DNA from: Paraburkholderia sp. IMGN_8
GTDB taxonomy: Bacteria > Pseudomonadota > Gammaproteobacteria > Burkholderiales > Burkholderiaceae
DNA length: 64,000 bases
Direction: 5' to 3'
Assembly: GCF_038050405.1 (NCBI RefSeq)
Contig: NZ_CP150900.1
Location: 1,054,001 to 1,118,000 of the forward strand
A program made the translations under genes and the position numbers. Below the pieces are notes generated by a model. That model saw only the letters and a program-made list of their open reading frames with translations, did no database searches and was not told the DNA's origin. Numbering within the stretch: the first letter of the stretch is position 1; each line of letters starts with the position of its first letter. This document shows, piece after piece, positions 54,214 to 62,808 of this stretch.

Positions 54214-55149
54214 ATGAAATTTGCGTTCGTTTTTCCTGGGCAAGGCTCGCAGTCGGTCGGCATGCTCAATGCATTGGCCGATCATGCTGTCGTGCGTGAG
54301 ACGGTTCAGGAAGCGTCCGACGCGCTCAATCAGGACCTCGCCAAGTTGATCGCCGAAGGCCCTGTCGAAGATCTGAACCTCACCACCAACACCCAGCCGG
54401 TCATGCTGACCGCCGCGTACGCGATCTATCGCGCGTGGCAGGCAACGGGCGGCCCGAAGCCGGCGGTCGTCGCCGGTCATAGCCTCGGCGAATACACCGC
54501 GCTGGTCGCGGCCGGCGCGCTCGCGTTTCGCGATGCCGTGCCACTTGTGCGTTTTCGCGCGCAGGCGATGCAAACGGCGGTGCCGGTAGGCGTTGGCGGC
54601 ATGGCCGCGATTCTCGGCCTGGACGACGACACCGTGCGCGCGGTTTGCGCGGAAGCGTCGGTTGCGGGTGTCGTCGAAGCGGTGAATTTCAATGCGCCGG
54701 CGCAAGTCGTGATCGCCGGCCACAAGGCCGCGGTCGAAAAGGCTTGCGAAGTCGCAAAGGCGAAGGGCGCGAAGCGCGCGTTGCCGCTGCCGGTGTCGGC
54801 GCCGTTCCACTCGTCGCTGCTCAAGCCCGCGTCAGATCAATTGCGCGAATACCTGGCTAGCGTCGACGTGCAGGTGCCTTCCATTCCGGTGATCAACAAC
54901 GTCGATGTTGCCGTGGTCAACGAACCCGCGCGGATCAAGGATGCGCTGGTGCGTCAGGCGGCCGGCGCGGTGCGCTGGGTCGAAAGCGTACAGGCGATGG
55001 CGGGGCAGGGCGTCACGCACGTGATCGAATGCGGGCCGGGCAAGGTCCTCGCGGGTTTGACCAAGCGTATCGACGGCAATCTGATCGGTGCCTCGGTGTT
55101 CGATCCGGCTTCGCTCGAAGAAGTGCTCAAGCTCGTGACGACGGCGTGA
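54214..55149 (+). CDS. fabD: Malonyl-CoA:ACP transacylase
   Basis: 311 residues from the ATG at 54214. MKFAFVFPGQGSQSVGML carries the oxyanion Gln; nucleophile Ser90 in AGHSLGEYTALVAAG; His in VSAPFHSSLLKPA. Loads malonate on ACP. 120 nt after fabH. Confidence 0.96.
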   Translation: MKFAFVFPGQGSQSVGMLNALADHAVVRETVQEASDALNQDLAKLIAEGPVEDLNLTTNTQPVMLTAAYAIYRAWQATGGPKPAVVAGHSLGEYTALVAAGALAFRDAVPLVRFRAQAMQTAVPVGVGGMAAILGLDDDTVRAVCAEASVAGVVEAVNFNAPAQVVIAGHKAAVEKACEVAKAKGAKRALPLPVSAPFHSSLLKPASDQLREYLASVDVQVPSIPVINNVDVAVVNEPARIKDALVRQAAGAVRWVESVQAMAGQGVTHVIECGPGKVLAGLTKRIDGNLIGASVFDPASLEEVLKLVTTA

Positions 55150-55246
55150 GGGCCGCGTGATAGGCATCAAGGCGCGGCATCAGGACGCGGCACCAAGTGT
55201 CGTTTCAAGAATCAATCAACCCTCCGAAGGGCATCCGGACTGACAG

Positions 55247-55996
55247 ATGGAAAAGACTCTCGATAAGCAGATCGCAATCGTGACGGGCGCCTCGCGCGGC
55301 ATCGGCCGTGCGATCGCGCTGGAACTGGCGCGCCAGGGCGCGACAGTGATCGGCACGGCGACCAGCGAAAGCGGTGCAACCGCGATCACTGAAGCGTTTG
55401 GCGCGGCAGGCGTGACCGGCCGCGGCGCGGTGCTCAACGTCAACGACGCTGCCGCAGCGGAAGCGCTGATCGACGGCACGGTGAAGGAATTCGGCGCGCT
55501 GCACGTGCTCGTGAACAACGCCGGCATCACGCAAGACCAACTGGCCATGCGCATGAAGGACGACGACTGGGACGCGGTGATCGACACCAACCTCAAGTCG
55601 GTGTTTCGTCTGTCGCGCGCCGTGCTTCGTCCGATGATGAAGGCGAAGGGCGGCCGCATCATCAATATCACGTCGGTGGTCGGCTCGGCCGGCAACCCGG
55701 GGCAGGTCAACTACGCCGCCGCGAAAGCGGGCGTGGCGGGTATGACGCGGGCGCTCGCGCGTGAGATCGGCAGCCGCGGCATCACCGTCAATTGCGTCGC
55801 GCCGGGCTTCATCGATACCGACATGACCAAGACCCTGCCGGAAGAGCAGCAGACGGCGCTGAAGACGCAGATTCCGCTCGGCCGCCTCGGCAGCCCGGAA
55901 GATATCGCGCACGCCGTCGCGTTCCTCGCGTCGCCGCACGCGGGTTATATCACCGGCACGACACTGCATGTGAACGGCGGAATGTACATGTCGTAA
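55247..55996 (+). CDS. fabG: 3-oxoacyl-ACP reductase
   Basis: 249 residues, short-chain dehydrogenase. NADPH-binding VTGASRGIGRAIALELARQG, active-site Ser/Tyr/Lys in ITSVVGSAGNPGQVNYAAAK. Reduces 3-oxoacyl-ACP in each elongation round. 97 nt after fabD. Confidence 0.96.
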   Translation: MEKTLDKQIAIVTGASRGIGRAIALELARQGATVIGTATSESGATAITEAFGAAGVTGRGAVLNVNDAAAAEALIDGTVKEFGALHVLVNNAGITQDQLAMRMKDDDWDAVIDTNLKSVFRLSRAVLRPMMKAKGGRIINITSVVGSAGNPGQVNYAAAKAGVAGMTRALAREIGSRGITVNCVAPGFIDTDMTKTLPEEQQTALKTQIPLGRLGSPEDIAHAVAFLASPHAGYITGTTLHVNGGMYMS

Positions 55997-56147
55997 CCAA
56001 ATTCGGTTACTATCCGCGCCTTGATGCGTTTGCAAAAGCGTAAGACGCATGCCTTGACAGCAACCCGATGCGCCGCTTTTTTGCCGGGTCAAACCTGATA
56101 AAATGCGCGCACCTGTATTTTTGAACTTCTTTTCCCTTGGAGGGGTA

Positions 56148-56387
56148 ATGGACAATATCGAACAGCGCGTCAAGAAGATCGTCGCAGAACAACTGGGCGT
56201 TGCCGAAGCGGAAATCAAGAACGAAGCTTCGTTCGTGAACGACCTCGGCGCTGACTCGCTCGACACCGTCGAACTCGTGATGGCCCTCGAAGACGAATTC
56301 GGCATGGAAATTCCGGATGAAGAAGCCGAGAAGATCACGACCGTTCAGCAAGCGATCGACTACGCTCGCGCGAACGTCAAGGCCTAA
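56148..56387 (+). CDS. acpP: Acyl carrier protein
   Basis: 79 residues from the ATG at 56148 with GGAGGGG just upstream. Phosphopantetheine attaches to Ser37 in [17 protein letters not shown] highly acidic four-helix protein carrying the growing fatty chain. A terminator and a nested hairpin separate it from fabF. Confidence 0.97.
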
Positions 56388-56449
56388 CGTCATTCGCGCC
56401 TGCGTTTCTGCGTTGGCGGCGTATGACGCCCTGCCGTGTCGATTGCCGA

Positions 56450-56472
56450 CGCCAGCGGGGCTGGCGCTTTTT
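56450..56472 (+). terminator. Terminator after acpP
   Basis: CGCCAG (56450-56455) pairs with CTGGCG (56461-56466), followed by C and five T residues. It would let acpP be made in excess of fabF. Confidence 0.75.
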
Positions 56473-56530
56473 GCCGTGCAGGAGCCAGCGATGTTGACAG
56501 CGCAGTTGTCCGCGCGATTGCCGACTTAAC

Positions 56531-56573
56531 AGCCACAGGGCACACAGGGCAAGTTCCTGTGGCCGCTGTGGCT
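56531..56573 (+). promoter_or_regulatory. Nested hairpin before fabF
   Basis: Outer stem AGCCACAG (56531-56538) with CTGTGGCT (56566-56573); inner stem CACAGG (56543-56548) with CCTGTG (56556-56561). It ends 33 nt before the fabF GTG and is followed by TTTGCTTTT, so it could be a second terminator or an RNA-processing site. Confidence 0.55.
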
Positions 56574-56606
56574 TTTGCTTTTGTCATCTATGAAAAAGGG
56601 GTTACC

Positions 56607-57845
56607 GTGAGCCGCCGTCGTGTTGTTGTTACAGGCCTGGGGCTGATTTCGCCTGTTGGCAATAATGTTGCCGACGGCTGGGCCAATCTGGTCGCGGGCA
56701 AGTCGGGTATTGCCAATATCACGAAGTTCGATGCATCGAACTTCTCGACTCGCTTCGCCGGCGAGGTGAAGGGCTTCAATATCGAGGACTACATCCCCGG
56801 TAAAGAAGCGCGCCACATGGATACGTTCATCCATTACGGCGTCGCGGCCGGCATCCAGGCGATGCAGGACAGTGGCCTCGAAGTCACCGATGAGAATTCG
56901 GAGCGCATCGGCGTGGTGGTCGGTTCCGGCATCGGCGGCTTGCCGATGATCGAAGCGACGCAAACCGAGCTTCTCAATCGCGGCCCGCGCCGTATTTCGC
57001 CGTTCTTCGTGCCTGCATCGATCATCAACATGATCGCCGGCCATCTGTCGATCAAGTTCGGCATCAAGGGTCCGAATCTCGCCATCGTTACCGCGTGTAC
57101 GACGGGTTTGCATTGTATCGGCGAGGCTTCGCGCCTGATCGAATACGGCGACGCCGACGTGATGATCGCTGGCGGCGCCGAATCGACCGTGTCGCCGCTC
57201 GGTGTCGGCGGTTTTGCGGCGGCGCGTGCGCTGTCGCAACGCAATGACGATCCGGCCACGGCGAGCCGTCCGTGGGACAAGGATCGCGATGGTTTCGTGC
57301 TGGGCGAGGGCGCCGGTGTCATGGTGCTCGAAGAGTACGAACACGCGAAGGCGCGCGGCGCGAAGATTTACGCCGAAGTCGCGGGCTATGGGATGAGCGG
57401 GGACGCCTATCACATGACCGCTCCGCTGGAAGATGGCGACGGCGCGCGCCGCTGCATGCTGGCCGCCATGAAGAACGCGGGCATCAATTCAGATCAGGTG
57501 AACTACCTGAACGCGCATGGCACGTCCACGCCGCTCGGCGACCTGGCCGAAACCACCGGCATCAAGCGCGCTTTTGGCGACCACGCCAAAGACATGGTCG
57601 TGAATTCGACCAAGTCGATGACGGGTCACCTGCTGGGCGGCGCCGGCGGTCTGGAGTCCGTGTTTACGGTGCTGGCCGTGCATCATCAGGTGTCGCCGCC
57701 GACGATCAACATCTTCAATCAGGATCCGGCCTGCGATCTCGATTACTGCGCGAACACGGCGCGGGAGATGAAGATCGACGTCGCGCTGAAGAACTCGTTC
57801 GGGTTCGGTGGCACGAACGGCACGCTGGTTTTCAAGCGCGCCTGA
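56607..57845 (+). CDS. fabF: Beta-ketoacyl-ACP synthase II
   Basis: 412 residues from a GTG at 56607 (AAAGGGG upstream); the frame is open 57 codons further, but the family begins at [18 protein letters not shown]. Catalytic Cys164 in [15 protein letters not shown], His in [12 protein letters not shown] and in [13 protein letters not shown]. Elongates acyl chains. Confidence 0.96.
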   Translation: MSRRRVVVTGLGLISPVGNNVADGWANLVAGKSGIANITKFDASNFSTRFAGEVKGFNIEDYIPGKEARHMDTFIHYGVAAGIQAMQDSGLEVTDENSERIGVVVGSGIGGLPMIEATQTELLNRGPRRISPFFVPASIINMIAGHLSIKFGIKGPNLAIVTACTTGLHCIGEASRLIEYGDADVMIAGGAESTVSPLGVGGFAAARALSQRNDDPATASRPWDKDRDGFVLGEGAGVMVLEEYEHAKARGAKIYAEVAGYGMSGDAYHMTAPLEDGDGARRCMLAAMKNAGINSDQVNYLNAHGTSTPLGDLAETTGIKRAFGDHAKDMVVNSTKSMTGHLLGGAGGLESVFTVLAVHHQVSPPTINIFNQDPACDLDYCANTAREMKIDVALKNSFGFGGTNGTLVFKRA

Positions 57846-57860
57846 GCGCTTGACCGCTTG

Positions 57861-58346
57861 GTGACGCGCCAGTCGACGACGCCGGCTCAGCCGGCGGCTT
57901 CCCTCGAACCGGCAACGCCCGACGGAGCGTCGCAACGGATTACGTTGCGGCGCTCCGTCGCCATGCGCGCCGCGTTGGGGCTTTTCGTCCTGATCGCCAC
58001 ATTGGCTGTCTATACCTGCTTTGCGTCGCATCTGGGCGCCTGGCAGGCTCTTCCGTTGACGTTCGCCGTATTGGCGTTGCTGACGCTGTGCGCGGCGAAG
58101 CACGAGCGTGCGCAGCCTGTCGCGCTCAAACTCGGGCCGGACGGGTTGTCGGCGTGGGGGCGTGCAGGGAATCTGCTGGCACAGGGCCGCATTGCCGGCT
58201 GTTCGCAATGGAGCGACCGCTTGCTTGTTCTGGCCCTCGCGCCGGATCATGGGTGCTCCCGCACGCTATTGGTCGCCGCCGACGCATTCCCTGAGCCGGT
58301 CTTCCGGGAACTGGCCGTGCTGGGCCGGCGCGGCGCAGGCGCGTGA
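57861..58346 (+). CDS. YgfX-like small membrane protein
   Basis: 161 residues from a GTG at 57861 (a TTG at 57858 is one codon earlier). Two membrane helices at ~35-77 (ALGLFVLIATLAVYTCFASH and ALPLTFAVLALLTLCAA), then a cytosolic domain with SAWGRAGNLLAQGRIAGCSQ. The layout and its place between fabF and rpoE match the YgfX family. Role unproven; the identification is tentative. Confidence 0.65.
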   Translation: MTRQSTTPAQPAASLEPATPDGASQRITLRRSVAMRAALGLFVLIATLAVYTCFASHLGAWQALPLTFAVLALLTLCAAKHERAQPVALKLGPDGLSAWGRAGNLLAQGRIAGCSQWSDRLLVLALAPDHGCSRTLLVAADAFPEPVFRELAVLGRRGAGA

Positions 58347-58348
58347 CT

Positions 58349-58380
58349 GTAACGACTGTAACCGCGGTTACCGTAGTAAC
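58349..58380. promoter_or_regulatory. GTAAC box cluster upstream of rpoE
   Basis: Contains two direct GACTGTAAC units, the perfect 14-bp palindrome GTAACCGCGGTTAC (58358-58371), and another GTAAC at 58376-58380, all within about 35 bp and roughly 70 bp before rpoE. Confidence 0.35.
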
Positions 58381-58447
58381 GTGCCGCAATGGTGGGGACG
58401 CTACAATGGTGCCCCGCCATGCGCCCTATAGTTAACGGATTTATCAG

Positions 58448-59047
58448 GTGAGCGAAAAAGAAATTGATCAGGTGCTGGTCGAGCGCGTCCAGAAGGGCGA
58501 CAAGGCCGCGTTCGAGCTTCTGGTCTCCAAATACCACCGCAAGATTCTCCGGCTGATCTCGCGCCTCGTGCGCGACCCCGCCGAAGTGGAAGACGTCGCC
58601 CAGGACGCCTTTATCAAGGCGTACCGGGCATTGCCGCAATTTCGCGGGGAATCGGCGTTTTATACGTGGTTGTACCGGATTGCGGTCAATACGGCAAAGA
58701 ACTACCTTGCGACCCAAGGGCGGCGCGCACCGACTTCGACCGAAGCAGATGCTGAAGAAGCTGAAACTTTCTCGGACGCTGACCAACTAAGGGATATCAA
58801 CACGCCTGAGTCGATGTTGATGAGCAAGCAGATCGCTGAGACGGTCAATGCTGCGATGGCGGTTTTACCGGAAGAGTTGCGCACCGCCATTACTCTTCGT
58901 GAAATAGAAGGTTTGAGCTACGAGGAAATCGCTGAGATGATGGGTTGCCCAATTGGCACAGTCAGATCACGAATTTTCCGCGCTCGCGAAGCCATTGCGG
59001 CAAAATTGCGTCCGTTGCTTGACACACCTGAAGGCAAGCGCTGGTAA
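58448..59047 (+). CDS. rpoE: RNA polymerase sigma factor RpoE (AlgU type)
   Basis: 199 residues. Region 2 FELLVSKYHRKILRLISRLV, DVAQDAFIKAYRALPQFRGE and SAFYTWLYRIAVNTAKNYLA; region 4 LREIEGLSYEEIAEMMGCPI followed by GTVRSRIFRAREAI. Controls the envelope stress regulon. Start is GTG at 58448 (AGGTGAGCG). First of rpoE-rseA-rseB-mucD. Confidence 0.97.
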   Translation: MSEKEIDQVLVERVQKGDKAAFELLVSKYHRKILRLISRLVRDPAEVEDVAQDAFIKAYRALPQFRGESAFYTWLYRIAVNTAKNYLATQGRRAPTSTEADAEEAETFSDADQLRDINTPESMLMSKQIAETVNAAMAVLPEELRTAITLREIEGLSYEEIAEMMGCPIGTVRSRIFRAREAIAAKLRPLLDTPEGKRW

Positions 59048-59119
59048 TCGACCAGCCGGCAGGACGGGAGCACGGGTGCAATATCTGGATTAGCGGTGTC
59101 ACTACGGGGTGTTTGTAAG

Positions 59120-59749
59120 ATGGGGAGCATCATGGGGTCGGTCTCGATGCAATCGCAAGCCAGCTCGCGCAGCGAGCGTCTGTCCGCTTTTGTCGACGGT
59201 GAGCTGTTCGGCGAAGAGCATCCGAACAAGTTTCTTTCCGAGCTGGACGGCGAAGATCGTGCCGCCTGGTCGAGCTATCACCTGATCGGCGACGCGCTGC
59301 GTTCCGACGATCTGGCGGTCAGCCCGGCGGCGAGCAGCGCGTTCCTGAGCGGTTTCGCCGCGCGCTTCGAAAATGAGCCGCACGTGCTCGCGCCTGCCGC
59401 GATGCCGGTCGCGCGCCGTCTGCTGGCGTTGCGCCGCCGTGTCGTGCCGGCATTTGCCGTCGCGGCCGCCGCTGCCACGCTCACCTGGATCGTCGTGCCG
59501 CAACTGCAAGGCGTGCCGGGCATGACGCAGGTCGCATCGGTCCAGTCGCACGGCGATTCGCTGCAGCGCGTGGCAATGGCTTCGGTGCCCGCCGCTACCG
59601 TTGTGCCGGTTGCACAAGACGCCAATATCATTCGTGACGCGAGTCTCGATCAGTATCTGGAGGCCCATCAGCAATTCGCGCAACAACCGGTCATGCCGGG
59701 TTCGATGCCGCTGATTCGCGCTGCCGCCGTCTCTACGCAAGGCCAATAG
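59120..59749 (+). CDS. rseA: Anti-sigma-E factor RseA (MucA type)
   Basis: 209 residues from the ATG at 59120; ATGs at 59132 (GGAG upstream) and 59147 are also possible. The N-terminal cytosolic anti-sigma domain holds RSERLSAFVDGELFGEEHPN and WSSYHLIGDALRSDDLAVSP; one membrane helix ~112-128 (VVPAFAVAAAAATLTWIVV); a periplasmic tail follows. Sequesters RpoE until cleaved under stress. Confidence 0.93.
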   Translation: MGSIMGSVSMQSQASSRSERLSAFVDGELFGEEHPNKFLSELDGEDRAAWSSYHLIGDALRSDDLAVSPAASSAFLSGFAARFENEPHVLAPAAMPVARRLLALRRRVVPAFAVAAAAATLTWIVVPQLQGVPGMTQVASVQSHGDSLQRVAMASVPAATVVPVAQDANIIRDASLDQYLEAHQQFAQQPVMPGSMPLIRAAAVSTQGQ

Positions 59750-59753
59750 TTTG

Positions 59754-60797
59754 ATGCAGACTCCGCGGTTGAATAAAACGACTATCTGGGGGCGGCTGCC
59801 GGCTTTTCTGTTCTGCGCAGCTGTGTTGTTGTCCGCTACGCCGCGGGTCTTTGCACAAACCGACGATCCGCTCGTCGCCCGTCGCACGGCCGCGGATCTG
59901 CTCGACCGGATCCATCAGGCCGCGCAGCAGCAGAATTACGAGGGCGCCTTCGTCTATCAGCGCGGCAATTACGTTCAGACGTCGCGGATCGTGCACTACG
60001 CGACCCGCACGGACGGCGAATACGAGCAACTCGAAAGCCTCGACGGCAAGCCGCGCAAAATGCTGCGTCACAACGAAGAGCTCTACACATTCGTGCCGGA
60101 GCGGCATCTGTGCGTGGTCGAGAAGCGCCAGAACAAAGACTCGTTCCCGGCGTTGCTGGCGGTCAGTGGCGAGCAGGTGCTGGCGGTGTACGAGCCGAAG
60201 CTGCTCGGCGACGACCGCGTCGCGGGCGTCGACAGCCAGGTGATCGAACTCGATCCGAAAGACGCCTATCGCTTCGCGTACAAACTGTGGGCCGACAAGA
60301 AGACCGGCTTGCTGCTGCGTGCGCAGACGCTCGACCCGAATGGCCAGGTGCTCGAGCAATTGTCGTTTTCTCAGGTTCGCGTCGGTGTGCCGGTCGACAA
60401 GTCCGCCATCGTCAACGGTATTCGTAATACGGCGGGTTGGACCGTCGTGCGTCCGCCGGTCGAGCCTGTCGATATGCAAGCGCAAGGTTGGCAGATCACG
60501 CCGACGGTGCCCGGCTTCCGCAAGATCCGCGAACTACGCCGCCCAATGGCTGCGCGCGAGGCCGGTCAGCCTACCATTCCGGTCGACCAGGCGGTGTTCT
60601 CGGACGGTCTCGCGGCCATTTCGGTATTCGTCGAGCCGGTCGAAAATAACACCCGCAAGGAAGGCGCAGGCAGTAGCGGCGCGACGCACGTGCTGGTCAA
60701 GCGGCGCGGCGACTTCTGGATTACTCTGCTTGGTGAAGTGCCCCAGACCACATTGCAGCAATTTGCGTCTGCCATAGAATACAAAGCTCCGAAGTAA
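59754..60797 (+). CDS. rseB: RseB/MucB, periplasmic regulator of sigma-E
   Basis: 347 residues from the ATG at 59754. Signal peptide ~1-34 (ends RVFAQ). The LolA-like N-domain has NYEGAFVYQRGNYVQTSRIV and PRKMLRHNEELYTFVPERHL; the C-domain includes GDFWITLLGEVPQTTLQQFA. Binds RseA and shields it from proteolysis. 4 nt after rseA. Confidence 0.94.
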   Translation: MQTPRLNKTTIWGRLPAFLFCAAVLLSATPRVFAQTDDPLVARRTAADLLDRIHQAAQQQNYEGAFVYQRGNYVQTSRIVHYATRTDGEYEQLESLDGKPRKMLRHNEELYTFVPERHLCVVEKRQNKDSFPALLAVSGEQVLAVYEPKLLGDDRVAGVDSQVIELDPKDAYRFAYKLWADKKTGLLLRAQTLDPNGQVLEQLSFSQVRVGVPVDKSAIVNGIRNTAGWTVVRPPVEPVDMQAQGWQITPTVPGFRKIRELRRPMAAREAGQPTIPVDQAVFSDGLAAISVFVEPVENNTRKEGAGSSGATHVLVKRRGDFWITLLGEVPQTTLQQFASAIEYKAPK

Positions 60798-60834
60798 TCT
60801 TCCGAATCCCTCGAATCCCTCGGCTTGGTACGAT

Positions 60835-62346
60835 ATGACGACTTTCTCGGTGCGCAAATTCCTCGCGGCCGCGGTGGTAGTGGCGTGTTTGCCGCTTTTG
60901 CCGCATACGGCGTCGGCGGCTCCCGCCGCCAATCTGCCCGACTTCACCGATCTGGTCGACAAAGTCGGCCCGGCCGTCGTCAACATTCGCACCACTACGC
61001 GCGTGTCGAGCGGCGGCGCGCGCGGCGGTCTGCCTCCGGGCATGGACGACGGCGACATGTCGGAGTTTTTCCGTCGCTTCTTCGGCATCCCTTTGCCGCA
61101 ATCGCCTCAATCGCCTGGTTCGCCGCGTGGCGGCGATAACGGTGGCAGCGGCGGCAGCCAGGACACACCGGATAGCAATGATGCCGAACAGAACAGCGGC
61201 GTCGGCTCCGGTTTCATCCTGTCGGCGGACGGCTACGTGATGACCAACGCGCACGTCGTCGACGACGCGGACACCATTTACGTCACCCTGACCGACAAGC
61301 GCGAATTCAAGGCGAAGCTCATTGGTGTCGACGACCGGACCGACGTTGCCGTCGTCAAGATCAGCGCGGCCAATCTGCCGACCATCACGATCGGCGACTC
61401 CAACAAGGTCCGCGTAGGCGAGTGGGTGGTCGCGATCGGCTCGCCGTTCGGTCTCGAGAACACCGTGACCGCCGGTATCGTCAGCGCCAAGGGGCGCGAT
61501 ACGGGCGATTACCTGCCGTTCATCCAGACCGACGTGGCCGTCAATCCGGGCAATTCGGGTGGTCCGCTGATCAATATGCAAGGCGAAGTGATCGGCATCA
61601 ACTCGCAGATCTACAGCCGTACAGGCGGGTTCATGGGTATTTCGTTCGCGATTCCGATCGACGAAGCGATGCGCGTGGCCGACCAGTTGAAGGCCTCGGG
61701 CAAGGTCGTACGCGGCCGGATTGCCGTGGCGATCGGCGAAGTGACGAAGGACGTGGCCGATTCGCTCGGTTTGCCAAAGGCGCAGGGTGCGCTCGTGAGC
61801 AGCGTCGAACCGGGCGGTCCGGCTGATAAGGCCGGCGTGCAGCCGGGCGACATCATCCTGAAGTTCAACGGTCACTCGGTCGACACTGCAACGGACTTGC
61901 CGCGCATGGTCGGCGACACGAAGCCGGGCACCAAATCGACGATTACGATCTGGCGCAAGGGTCAGACGCGCGATCTGCCGGTCACGATTGCAGAGATGCA
62001 GCCGGACAAGATCACCAAGGCGGATCAGAAGAAGGCGCCGGTGCCTAAACAGCGTGCGACGAACATGCTGGGTCTCGCGGTCAGCGATATTCCCGCCGAT
62101 CAGCTGAAGGCGCTGAAACTGCGCAACGGCGTGCAGATCGATGCGGTTGACGGTCCGGCGGTGCGCGTGGGGCTGCAAAAGGGCGACATCGTACTGCGTG
62201 TCGGCGACACGGATATCACGAGCGCGAAGCAGTTCGACGATGTGGTCTCGCACCTCGATCCGCAGAAAATGGTTGCGCTGCTGGTTCGCCGCGGCGAGAA
62301 CACGCAGTTCGTGCCGATTCGCCCGCGCAGCGGCGGCGCGAAATAA
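60835..62346 (+). CDS. mucD: Periplasmic serine protease MucD (DegP/HtrA family)
   Basis: 503 residues with a signal peptide (~1-29). Catalytic triad His140 (MTNAHVVDDAD), Asp170 (DRTDVAVVKI), Ser241 (NPGNSGGPLI). A Gly/Ser/Pro/Asp-rich loop precedes the protease domain (~88-120). Two PDZ domains, ~285-375 and ~400-495. Degrades misfolded envelope proteins; last of the sigma-E cluster. Confidence 0.95.
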   Translation: MTTFSVRKFLAAAVVVACLPLLPHTASAAPAANLPDFTDLVDKVGPAVVNIRTTTRVSSGGARGGLPPGMDDGDMSEFFRRFFGIPLPQSPQSPGSPRGGDNGGSGGSQDTPDSNDAEQNSGVGSGFILSADGYVMTNAHVVDDADTIYVTLTDKREFKAKLIGVDDRTDVAVVKISAANLPTITIGDSNKVRVGEWVVAIGSPFGLENTVTAGIVSAKGRDTGDYLPFIQTDVAVNPGNSGGPLINMQGEVIGINSQIYSRTGGFMGISFAIPIDEAMRVADQLKASGKVVRGRIAVAIGEVTKDVADSLGLPKAQGALVSSVEPGGPADKAGVQPGDIILKFNGHSVDTATDLPRMVGDTKPGTKSTITIWRKGQTRDLPVTIAEMQPDKITKADQKKAPVPKQRATNMLGLAVSDIPADQLKALKLRNGVQIDAVDGPAVRVGLQKGDIVLRVGDTDITSAKQFDDVVSHLDPQKMVALLVRRGENTQFVPIRPRSGGAK

Positions 62347-62348
62347 AA

Positions 62349-62615
62349 GTGGCGCCGCCGCTTACGCTCTACGGGCGCGCGTGGTGCCACTTGTGCGACG
62401 ACATGCGCGCCGCACTCGAGCCGCTGCTGGCCGAATTCGGCGTGCAGGTAGAGGTGGTCGACGTCGACGCCGATCCCTTGCTGGAAGCGCGTTACAACGA
62501 GTTGGTGCCGGTTTTGGTCTGCGACGGCGTTGAGCTGTGTCACTATCACCTGGACGCGGCGCGGGTTCGTAACGCGCTCGCCGCACGCGCTGCATGTATT
62601 GCGGCGGCGCCTTAG
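62349..62615 (+). CDS. Glutaredoxin-like protein (Cys-x2-Cys)
   Basis: 88 residues from a GTG at 62349, only 2 nt after the mucD stop. LTLYGRAWCHLCDDMRAALE places a CHLC redox motif in a thioredoxin-type fold, with VPVLVCDGVELCHYH the cis-Pro strand. Short glutaredoxin-family protein, possibly acting in cytosolic disulfide exchange. Its cotranscription with mucD suggests induction in envelope stress. Confidence 0.87.
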   Translation: MAPPLTLYGRAWCHLCDDMRAALEPLLAEFGVQVEVVDVDADPLLEARYNELVPVLVCDGVELCHYHLDAARVRNALAARAACIAAAP

Positions 62616-62808
62616 GCGCCTTGGATGCATAAACGCGCGCGCTTTTCACCTCAAGTTTTACACCTCTCCTGAGCCGTCTTTTCCGCCCGGACCTCGCAAG
62701 ATGCGCCGGGCGATAGCCTTTTCGGCTAAAATAGACAGGTTTTTCACCTACTTACAAGGCGTGCTCCGCTATTGTCCGAGCGCGCCTTTTTCGCTTGATC
62801 GGCACTGA

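Noticed and set aside
58349..58380. CRISPR-like repeat array
   Set aside because: The GTAAC units are only 5-9 bp, with no uniform spacers and no cas genes.
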